NCBI GenBank assembly: GCA_903941145.1 | Contig: CAJANQ010000106.1 | Location: 1 to 5,739 of the forward strand | Origin: an uncultured Actinomycetes bacterium | GTDB lineage: Bacteria; Actinomycetota; Acidimicrobiia; Acidimicrobiales; Microtrichaceae | DNA: 5,739 nucleotides | Direction of reading: 5' to 3' | Shown: positions 1 through 5,739 of the stretch, in pieces | How the letters are laid out: the number at the start of each line of letters is the position of its first letter | Position numbering within the stretch: the stretch's first letter is position 1 | Program-made: the position numbers and the translations under genes | The notes under the pieces: generated by a model | Told to the model about the DNA's origin: nothing | Database searches by the model: none | What the model saw: the letters and a program-made list of their open reading frames with translations, nothing else

Positions 1-566
1 AGGCCCGGCCCCGGAGGTCCGGCTGGTCCTGAGGGGCCGGACGGGCCTGCCGCACCATCACGCCCGGCAGGACCTCGAGCACCGGGGCTGCCCTCCGTGC
101 CGTTCGTGCCGTGGCGGCCGGGTGCGCCGGCAGCCCCGTTGGTCCCGTTGGTCCCGTTGGTCCCATCTGTTCCGTCGAGCCCGTCGGTGCCGTCCGAGCC
201 GTCGTTGCCGTGCCGCCCGTCGGTGCCGCGGAGTCCGTTCACGCCGTCGCGTCCCGCTGGGCCCTGGCGGCCCGCCGCTCCTCGCTGGCCCGACGTCCCC
301 GAGGCCGCTGACGAACCCGGTTCCCCCGACGCCCCCGATGTCCCTGACCTGCCGGACCGGCCCCGCCCAGTTGACGGGGCGCCGCTGCGTGCAGCGCCGT
401 GTGCGTTGGTGCGGCCACCAGTCTTTCGGGCTGCGCTGGCAGACGTGCCGTTGTCGCGGGCCCACCCGGTGGTCGGGGCTGCGACCGCACCCGCCGTGAG
501 TAGTAGCGCCACGACCGCAAGCGCCATCGACTGTGTGGTTCTTCTGTTCCTCGTCCCAGTTGTCAT
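1..566 (-). CDS. Secreted collagen-like (Gly-X-Y repeat) protein, C-terminus cut by window edge
   Basis: Seen: the frame read from ATG at 566 stays open to the left edge (188 complete codons). Residues 1-13 are basic (RNRR), residues 14-29 are hydrophobic (MALAVVALLLTAGAVA) and AVA-AP at 27-31 looks like a signal peptidase I site. Residues 31-68 are a Gly/Ser/Thr/Ala/Arg-rich spacer. From residue 69 to about 186 glycine occupies every third position, roughly 40 triplets, with a single Gly-to-Ala exception at residue 87. The middle block is rich in TDG and TNG triplets; the last part is Pro-rich (PSG, PAG, PPG). Gly-X-Y repeats of this kind form collagen-like triple helices in exported bacterial proteins, so a surface or extracellular fibrous protein is inferred. 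The PGPGL phase break at 186-189 may mark the end of the helix; any C-terminal domain lies outside the window. No Shine-Dalgarno is visible before ATG 566; M14 (527) and an upstream GTG (599) are alternatives. Codons such as AGA, CTA and ACA occur here but are scarce in the operon to the right. Confidence 0.85.
   Translation of the reverse strand, partial: MTTGTRNRRTTQSMALAVVALLLTAGAVAAPTTGWARDNGTSASAARKTGGRTNAHGAARSGAPSTGRGRSGRSGTSGASGEPGSSAASGTSGQRGAAGRQGPAGRDGVNGLRGTDGRHGNDGSDGTDGLDGTDGTNGTNGTNGAAGAPGRHGTNGTEGSPGARGPAGRDGAAGPSGPSGPAGPPGPG
138..164. repeat. Three perfect 9-bp tandem copies inside the collagen-like gene
   Basis: The unit GTTGGTCCC (plus strand) occurs three times in a row at 138-146, 147-155 and 156-164. 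On the coding minus strand it reads GGG ACC AAC, three identical Gly-Thr-Asn triplets. The codons as well as the amino acids are identical, which suggests recent expansion by slippage; a change in copy number would stay in frame and change helix length by one triplet per unit. Confidence 0.9.
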
Positions 567-619
567 GGGCAGCGAGTTCGGCCGCGCCGACAGTCGCACT
601 TGAGCGCGCGCAGCACAGA

Positions 620-658
620 CGGTGCGGCTGGCCCAAGAGGTCGGTGCGGCTGGCCCAA
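620..658. repeat. 17-bp direct repeat, 22-bp period, between methyltransferase and collagen-like genes
   Basis: CGGTGCGGCTGGCCCAA occurs at 620-636 and again without mismatch at 642-658, separated by 5 bp (GAGGT). The start-to-start distance of 22 bp is close to two helical turns, so the copies lie on the same face of the DNA. They sit 54-92 bp upstream of the collagen-like start codon and just after the methyltransferase stop, in the only sizeable non-coding gap of that strand. A tandem regulator-binding site for the collagen-like gene is inferred; a neutral local duplication is the alternative. I could not find convincing -35/-10 boxes next to it. Confidence 0.6.
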
Positions 659-677
659 CCGGGCTGGGTCGTGCGAA

Positions 678-1430
678 CTAGACGGGTCGGCGGTAGACGC
701 CGACCGGCGCGTCGGTGGCGTCCAGCCCGGCCGGCGCGTCCCAGGCCCATCGTCGGGCGACCAGCTCCAGCCCGGCGGCAGTGGCCCAGCGGTCGACGTC
801 GGCGGGGGAGCAGGCGCACACCCGCCACGGCCGCAGCCGGACCGGCTCGCCGTCGACCAGCTCGATGTGCTGGCCCAGGACCGCACCGGTCGCGGGGTCG
901 GCGTCGGTGGCGATCAGCACGACCGACTCGGCGTCCACGTGGCGCACGTCGAGCCGCTGCTCGCGCCGCTCGGGGAGCGCCGGTGCGGCGGTCTCCACCA
1001 CCAGGTGCCCGCCGGGGGCCAAGGAGTCCGCGGCCGCGCCCACGCAGCGCTCCTGCGCGGTCTGGTCGGGCAGGTTGAGCAGCAGGTTGAACACCGCCAC
1101 CACCAGGTCGAACTGGCCGGGGGGCCAGGCGTCGGGGTCGGCGACGTCGCCGAGCACCCGCGCCACCGTGCCGTCGGGGTCCTTGGCCGCCAGCACGTCG
1201 AGCATCTCGACCGAGGCGTCCATGCCGGTCACGGCGTGGCCGGCCGCCGCAAGGGGCAGCGCGAGGCGACCGGTGCCGACGCCCAGCTCAAGCACGGTGC
1301 TCCCTGCGGGAGCCAGTTCGTTCAGGACCGACACTGCCGCGGCGGTCGCGCCGTCGGCCGGGTACCAGCGGTCGTAGACCTCCGCGAAGCTGCGGCCGTA
1401 TCGGTCGGCGCCGAACTCGGTGGGATCCAC
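678..1430 (-). CDS. Class I SAM-dependent methyltransferase
   Basis: A 250-residue protein with the Rossmann-fold methyltransferase motifs in order. Motif I is VLELGVGTGRLALPL (residues 46-60, SAM-binding GVGTG), the acidic ribose-binding position is D71 in GMDAS, the motif II strand is FDLVVAVFN (107-115), and the post-II loop is LAPGGHLVVE (137-146). The N-terminal DRYGRSFAEVYDRWYP segment (9-24) resembles the cap of small-molecule methyltransferases in the Methyltransf_11/25 group. The substrate cannot be read from sequence. GTG at 1430 is chosen because recognisable family sequence begins a few residues later; the frame runs open upstream to 1715, but that extension is low-complexity Arg/Pro-rich and overlaps the divergent gene. 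There is no Shine-Dalgarno; a weak -10-like CAGACT (1443-1438) sits 7 nt before the GTG, as in leaderless actinobacterial genes. The stop is TAG at 680-678. The collagen-like gene follows on the same strand after 111 bp, so co-transcription is possible but unproven. Confidence 0.88.
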   Translation of the reverse strand: MDPTEFGADRYGRSFAEVYDRWYPADGATAAAVSVLNELAPAGSTVLELGVGTGRLALPLAAAGHAVTGMDASVEMLDVLAAKDPDGTVARVLGDVADPDAWPPGQFDLVVAVFNLLLNLPDQTAQERCVGAAADSLAPGGHLVVETAAPALPERREQRLDVRHVDAESVVLIATDADPATGAVLGQHIELVDGEPVRLRPWRVCACSPADVDRWATAAGLELVARRWAWDAPAGLDATDAPVGVYRRPV

Positions 1431-1475
1431 GGCGCGAAGTCTGCCGTTCCGCCGCCGCACAGGCCATCTGGCAGG

Positions 1476-1481
1476 TAGGTT
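1476..1481 (+). promoter_or_regulatory. Possible -10 box (TAGGTT) for a leaderless operon transcript
   Basis: TAGGTT fits the actinobacterial -10 pattern TANNNT and ends 7 nt before an in-frame GTG at 1489. That is the spacing expected when transcription starts at the first base of the start codon. No clear -35 is visible. It lies in the short gap (about 1431-1488) between the divergent methyltransferase gene and the operon. Confidence 0.35.
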
Positions 1482-1488
1482 CGCCGCC

Positions 1489-2418
1489 GTGGGAGCAGTG
1501 TGGAGCCCGACCGGGGGGCCCGACCTGGGGGCAGCCGGCGTGGCCGTGGCCCGGGCCGACGCGGGCCGACGCCGCCGTGGCGAGGAGCGCTCCACGAGGC
1601 TCGAGGACACCCCGCCGTTCCTGCCGCTGCGGTCCGTCGGCCCCGGCGCCGTGCTCGACGGCGCGTTCGACGTCCTACGGTTCCGGCTGGGGCGCATGGT
1701 CGGGCTGGCCGCCACGCTCTACGCGCCGCTCCTGCTGGTCCAGTTCCTGTTCGAGCTCCGCTACGGCCTGGCCGCCGGGTCCGACCAGGGGGCCGGCAGC
1801 ACGCCGTTCGTGGTCGCAGCGCTCGGCGCCACCCAGAACGGCTGGGGCCTGGTGTTCGTCGTGCTCAACCAGCTGGCACTCTCGCTGCTCGGCATGGCGG
1901 CCGGGTTCCAGGTGGCCGCGTGGCTCGACGGCCAGGACCCCACGTACGGCACGACGCTGCGGTTCATGGCGCGCCGGTCCTGGGTGGCACTCGGGCTCGT
2001 CCTGCTGACGGCGCTGTTCCGGGTCCCGTTCCTGTGCCTGTCCATCCTGGGCTGGTGGATCTCCGACGCGTTCGTGTTCTCCGTCTCCGCTGCTGCCGGC
2101 GGCGAAGGGCTCGGACCGTGGGCGGCCATGCGGGCGACGGTCCGGCGGGCCCGCCACGCGCTCGGGTTCGCAATGGTCGTGAGCCTGGGCGGCCTGGCCA
2201 TCTCGATGGTGCTCCGCACCGCGCTGTGGCTGGGGCCGCTCGCGCTCGTGTCCGCCACCGTGCCGTCGGGGCTGCTGGCCGTGCTGGTGGCCCGGCTGGG
2301 TGCGCTCGTGCTGCTGGTGACCGAGCCGCTCGTGGCGTGCATCGCGGCGCGGGCCTGGCTGGAACTGCGCTGCCGGACCGAGGGCTACGACCTGGAGCGG
2401 TGGCGTGATGCTCGCTGA
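1489..2418 (+). CDS. Polytopic membrane protein, glycerophosphoryl diester phosphodiesterase membrane-domain-like
   Basis: From GTG 1489 the protein has 309 residues. Residues 1-42 are a Gly/Ala/Arg-rich stretch that looks unconserved. A recognisable pattern begins around LPLRSVGPGAVLDGAFDVLR (45-64), the short amphipathic opening typical of this membrane-domain group. Hydrophobic spans follow at about 71-90, 119-145, 165-195, 225-245, 247-270 and 270-290. The C-terminal tail TEGYDLERWRDAR is cytoplasmic-looking and resembles the 'RTEGYDLE' ending common in this family. No phosphodiesterase catalytic domain is present, so despite the family name no enzyme activity should be assigned. The gene opens the MoxR/DUF58 operon and overlaps the next start. 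The start is uncertain: GTG 1489 has a -10-like box at leaderless distance, whereas a GAGGAG at 1582-1587 lies 6 nt before an in-frame ACG (1594), which would give 274 residues beginning close to the conserved part. GTG codons at 1498, 1540 and 1546 are further options. Confidence 0.75.
   Translation: MGAVWSPTGGPDLGAAGVAVARADAGRRRRGEERSTRLEDTPPFLPLRSVGPGAVLDGAFDVLRFRLGRMVGLAATLYAPLLLVQFLFELRYGLAAGSDQGAGSTPFVVAALGATQNGWGLVFVVLNQLALSLLGMAAGFQVAAWLDGQDPTYGTTLRFMARRSWVALGLVLLTALFRVPFLCLSILGWWISDAFVFSVSAAAGGEGLGPWAAMRATVRRARHALGFAMVVSLGGLAISMVLRTALWLGPLALVSATVPSGLLAVLVARLGALVLLVTEPLVACIAARAWLELRCRTEGYDLERWRDAR
1582..1587 (+). promoter_or_regulatory. Shine-Dalgarno-like GAGGAG without a canonical in-frame start
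   Basis: GAGGAG is a strong Shine-Dalgarno match and lies within the putative N-terminal extension of the first operon gene. At 6 nt downstream the in-frame codon is ACG (1594-1596). No ATG, GTG or TTG follows in frame before the conserved LPLRSVGPG segment; the next is GTG at 1651, inside it. It may be a true ribosome site for a non-canonical start, or simply coding sequence for GEERS. Confidence 0.25.
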
Positions 2419-3088
2419 CCTGCTGCTCGGCCTGGCCCGCGCGGCTGCGGACGACGACGTGCGGGAACAGGTCCGCAAGGTCATGTCCCAGCCGGCCTAC
2501 CGCTACGAGCCGACCCTCCTCGAGCGCATCGGCCGCCGCCTGAGCGAGTGGCTCCAGCGACTGTTCGAGAACCTGAACGTGCCAGGGGCGAGTGCGGGAA
2601 CGTTCGGCGGCGGTGCGGGAACGGTCGTGGCGTGGGTCCTGATCGTGCTGGCGCTAGCCGTGGCGGTGTACGCCGTCGTGCGGGCCGTTCAGCGCCGTGT
2701 CCGCAAGCCGCCGGCCGACGACACGCCTGCCACCACGACCGACGTCGAGCACGAGCGCCGGGCCAAGGACTGGGCCGACGAGGCCACCCGCATGGAGCGT
2801 GAGGGCCGGTTCAAGGACGCCGTGCGTGCCCGCTACCGGGAGATGGTCCGCACGCTGGTCGACCGCGACCAGCTGCCCGACGTCCCTGGTCTGACCACCG
2901 GCGAGCTGCGCCTGGCCCTCGGCCGCACCACGCCGACCGCTGCCGACGCGTTCGACCGGGCCTGCACCACCTTCGAGCTGGCCTGGTACGCCGAGCTGCC
3001 GGTGGAGGCCGACGACCTGGCCGGGCTGCGTGCCGCTGCCGCCGAGGTCCTGGCCGCGCCGCGCACCCGAGCAGAGGTGACGGTGTGA
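2408..3088 (+). CDS. DUF4129 domain-containing membrane protein
   Basis: A 226-residue protein from ATG 2408. The N-terminal ~60 residues (DDDVREQVRKVMSQPAYRY, then an amphipathic LLERIGRRLSEWLQRLFENL) precede a Gly-rich turn and one clear transmembrane helix at about 71-92, followed by the basic stretch RAVQRRVRK. The C-terminal half carries the DUF4129 pattern: an alpha-helical region with WADEATRMEREGRFKDAVRA (122-141), YREMVRTLVDRDQL, TTGELR (163-168) and the final FELAWYAE helix. The N-terminus is predicted extracytoplasmic with the DUF4129 domain inside, as is usual for the family, whose biochemical role is unknown. The start overlaps the upstream stop by 11 nt. GGAG at 2394-2397 serves either ATG 2408 (10-nt spacing) or the adjacent GTG 2405 (7 nt), a one-residue difference. 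The gene is followed by a DUF4350 gene with which it overlaps by 4 nt, the usual partner order in MoxR/DUF58 clusters. Confidence 0.87.
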   Translation: MLADLLLGLARAAADDDVREQVRKVMSQPAYRYEPTLLERIGRRLSEWLQRLFENLNVPGASAGTFGGGAGTVVAWVLIVLALAVAVYAVVRAVQRRVRKPPADDTPATTTDVEHERRAKDWADEATRMEREGRFKDAVRARYREMVRTLVDRDQLPDVPGLTTGELRLALGRTTPTAADAFDRACTTFELAWYAELPVEADDLAGLRAAAAEVLAAPRTRAEVTV

Positions 3089-4255
3089 GGGGGAGAGGTG
3101 CGCTCGTCGGCCTGGGCGTGGTGGCCGTGCTCGTCGTCGCCTGGTTCGCGTCGTCCGGCGGCGGTGCGTCCGTGCCCTACGGCGCCACGTCGACCGACCC
3201 TGACGGCCTGGGCGCGTTCACCACGCTGGTCCGCCAGCGGGGCGTGACGGTCAGCGAGCGGTCGGCTGCGTCGGTGGCGTCCGCCGACCTTGGCCCCGGC
3301 GACGCCCTCCTGGTCCCCGCCCCCGACCTGGCCACCGGGGCCCAGCGCACGCAGTTCGAAGCGGCCGCACGCCGCGGCGCCCTCGTGCTCTACGGCACCC
3401 GGCCCGACCCGTCGCTCGGGTTCGTGTCGCCGCCCGGCCGGTACGACCTCATCACCACGCCGGCCCAGCCGCTGGGCCGCGGTATCTGCGACGTCGAGGC
3501 GCTGCGCGGCCTGGGCAAGGTCGACGTGGCGTTCAACTACCCGCTCGAGCCCGAGGCGGGGGAGCAGTCCTGCTACCGCACGACCGAGGGCGCCGTGGTG
3601 GTCGTGCGGAGCGAGGGCGCCGGCCAGCTCGCCGTGCTCGGCGGCCCCGAGTTCCTGGTCAACGCCCGTCTCTGGCCCGACAAGGAGCAGGGCGGCAAGG
3701 TGCTCGACAACGCAGCGGTCGGCCTGACGCTGCTCGGTCTGGGCGCCACCAGCACCGTCGACGCGCCGTTGCGGCTGGTCGTGGTCGAGGCGCGGGCCAG
3801 CGTGGGTGCCGAGGCCACCGGCCAGCGGCCGCTCTCGTCGCTCCTGCCCGTCGGCGTGCAGCTGTTCCTGGTCCAGCTCCTGGCCGCGGTGGTCGTCTAC
3901 TCGTGGTGGCGGGGCCGGCGGTTCGGCGAGCCGGTCCGCGACCACGTCCCGGTCGACGTGGCCGGCTCCGAGCTGGTCGTGGCCGTGGGCGACCTGCACC
4001 GCCGCCGGGGTGACGCACGCGCCGCCGCTGCGTCGCTGCGCGCCGAGTTCCGACGCGCCCTCTGCGAACGGCTGGGCCTGCCGCTCGGCTCGCCCGCCGC
4101 ACCCCTGGCCTCCGTGCTCGCGGCGCGCACCGGCCGCCCGCAGGCCGAGCTCCTCGCCCTGCTCGCCGACCCGCCCGAGGGCCGTACCGTGTCGTCGACC
4201 GACGACGTGGTGCGCCTCGCCCACGACATCGACCAGCTCCGCTCGGAGGTACTCC

Positions 4256-4272
<17 letters not shown>
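3085..4272 (+). CDS. DUF4350 domain-containing membrane protein
   Basis: A 395-residue protein from GTG 3085, overlapping the DUF4129 stop as GTGA, with AGAGG (3073-3077) 7 nt upstream as ribosome site. A transmembrane helix at about 6-22 is followed by an extracytoplasmic domain of roughly 230 residues. Its opening STDPDGLGAFTTLVRQRGVTV (36-56) matches the DUF4350 idea of 'DxxGxxALxxLLxxxGxxV', and the domain continues through DALLVPAPDL (73-82) and GALVLYGTRP (98-107). A second helix at about 254-275 is followed by a cytoplasmic tail starting YSWWRGRRFGEPV, the family's typical basic junction, then an Ala/Arg-rich helical region to the end. The DUF4350 domain resembles GATase/ThuA-like Rossmann folds in the wider family, but no catalytic residues can be assigned here. 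C135 and C163 in the outer domain could form a disulfide; C327 is on the inner side. The role is inferred to be a membrane partner of the MoxR/DUF58 machine. Confidence 0.85.
4245..4250 (+). promoter_or_regulatory. Ribosome binding site of the MoxR gene
   Basis: GGAGGT, a near-perfect Shine-Dalgarno sequence, lies 5 nt before ATG 4256, inside the last codons of the DUF4350 gene. It is the strongest ribosome site in the window and fixes the ATPase start, although the same frame is open far upstream. Confidence 0.75.
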
Positions 4273-5272
<1,000 letters not shown>

Positions 5273-5293
5273 GCCCTACGTCCGTTCCTGACC

Positions 5294-5739
5294 GTGTCCG
5301 TCCAGCCCACCCGCCGTGCCGCGCTCCTCATGGTCGTGGTCGCGCTCGCCCTCCTTGCGTGGCCGGGCGGTCAGGTGCCGGTGCTGGCGTCGGTCGCGCT
5401 CCTGACCCTGGTGGTCGTGCTGGTCGTCGTGGTCGACGCGCTGGTGGGCACGTCGCCCTCCAAGCTGCTGGTCGAGCGGCGCCACCCGCCGGTGGTCGTC
5501 GCCGGGCACGAGGCCACCCTTACCTGGACCCTCAAGTCCGAGTTCGGCCACACGGTCGAGGTCGCCCTGGCCGACCAGCTCGCCCCGTCGCTGCGGGCCC
5601 GCGCCCGGCGCTGCAACGTGAAGGTCCCTCCGGGCGGCACGGCCAGGGTCAGCACCACGCTCTCGCCCATGCGCCGCGGCCGGTTCGAGCTCGACCACGT
5701 CACCGTGCGGCTCACCGGTCGGCTCGGTCTGGGCACCCG
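5294..5739 (+). CDS. DUF58 domain-containing protein, N-terminal part (cut by window edge)
   Basis: Seen: 148 complete codons remain open to the right edge. A basic N-terminus (VSVQPTRR) leads into two hydrophobic helices at about 9-23 and 27-50, the usual double membrane anchor of DUF58 proteins. Then comes a beta-rich segment with KLLVERRHPPVVVAGHEATL (57-76), the ancestral 'vxRxxpxxvxxGexvxv' pattern, and SPMRRGRFELDHVTVRLTGR (124-143), which matches the family's 'RGxyxlgpvxvxxxdPxGL' stretch; LTGRLGLG stands where DPFGL is common. The DUF58 core itself, with its VWA-like fold, lies beyond the window. The start is taken as GTG 5294, 21 nt after the MoxR stop and in the same frame; ATG 5330 would cut into the first helix. 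No Shine-Dalgarno is visible in the gap, so translation may depend on ribosomes finishing the ATPase gene. DUF58 proteins are typical MoxR partners with undefined biochemical function. Confidence 0.88.
   Translation, partial: MSVQPTRRAALLMVVVALALLAWPGGQVPVLASVALLTLVVVLVVVVDALVGTSPSKLLVERRHPPVVVAGHEATLTWTLKSEFGHTVEVALADQLAPSLRARARRCNVKVPPGGTARVSTTLSPMRRGRFELDHVTVRLTGRLGLGT

Noticed and set aside
97..603. Plus-strand open frame of 168 codons rich in Pro, Ser and Val (PSVPSSPSVPSEP pattern)
   Set aside because: It is the antisense image of the Gly-X-Y repeat: GGN codons on the minus strand read as NCC on the plus strand. The minus frame has a signal peptide and strict Gly periodicity, so it is the real gene.
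653..664. Short inverted repeat GCCC-AACC-GGGC after the methyltransferase stop, considered as a terminator
   Set aside because: Only four firm base pairs and no T-tract on the minus strand; too weak to call.
58..828. Minus-strand open frame of 256 codons rich in Arg and Gly
   Set aside because: It overlaps the collagen-like gene in another frame, crosses the methyltransferase end, and has the Arg/Gly/Pro-rich composition of an out-of-frame reading.

Overview
The window is very GC-rich with strongly G/C-biased third codon positions, frequent GTG starts and short gene overlaps. This suggests a high-GC actinobacterium (Actinomycetota, possibly an Acidimicrobiia-type lineage). That placement rests on composition and gene order, not on any marker gene.

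Layout: two genes lie on the minus strand in the left quarter. The first, 566 down to the window edge, is an incomplete gene for a secreted collagen-like protein, with a signal peptide, a short Ser/Ala/Gly/Thr-rich spacer and about 40 Gly-X-Y triplets. Upstream of it on the same strand, 1430 to 678, is a class I SAM-dependent methyltransferase. The 111 bp between them hold a perfect 17-bp direct repeat with a 22-bp period. A short gap (about 1431-1488) separates the methyltransferase from a plus-strand operon that fills the rest of the window.

The operon encodes, in order: a polytopic membrane protein resembling the 'glycerophosphoryl diester phosphodiesterase membrane domain' group; a DUF4129 membrane protein; a DUF4350 membrane protein with a large extracytoplasmic domain; a MoxR-family AAA+ ATPase; and the N-terminal part of a DUF58 protein cut by the right edge. 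The first four genes overlap at each junction, and 21 bp separates the ATPase from the DUF58 gene. This fits tight co-expression of one membrane-linked machine: a cytoplasmic MoxR ATPase acting with a DUF58 partner and membrane proteins. MoxR/DUF58/DUF4129/DUF4350 clusters are widespread but their function is poorly defined, so the operon is a recognisable conserved system rather than a new one.

The least ordinary points are the collagen-like gene with its relaxed codon use and slippage-prone repeats, the helically phased direct repeat upstream of it, and the unclear start of the first operon gene (leaderless GTG against a possible ACG codon behind a good Shine-Dalgarno sequence). I saw no RNA genes, insertion sequences, CRISPR arrays or convincing terminators.
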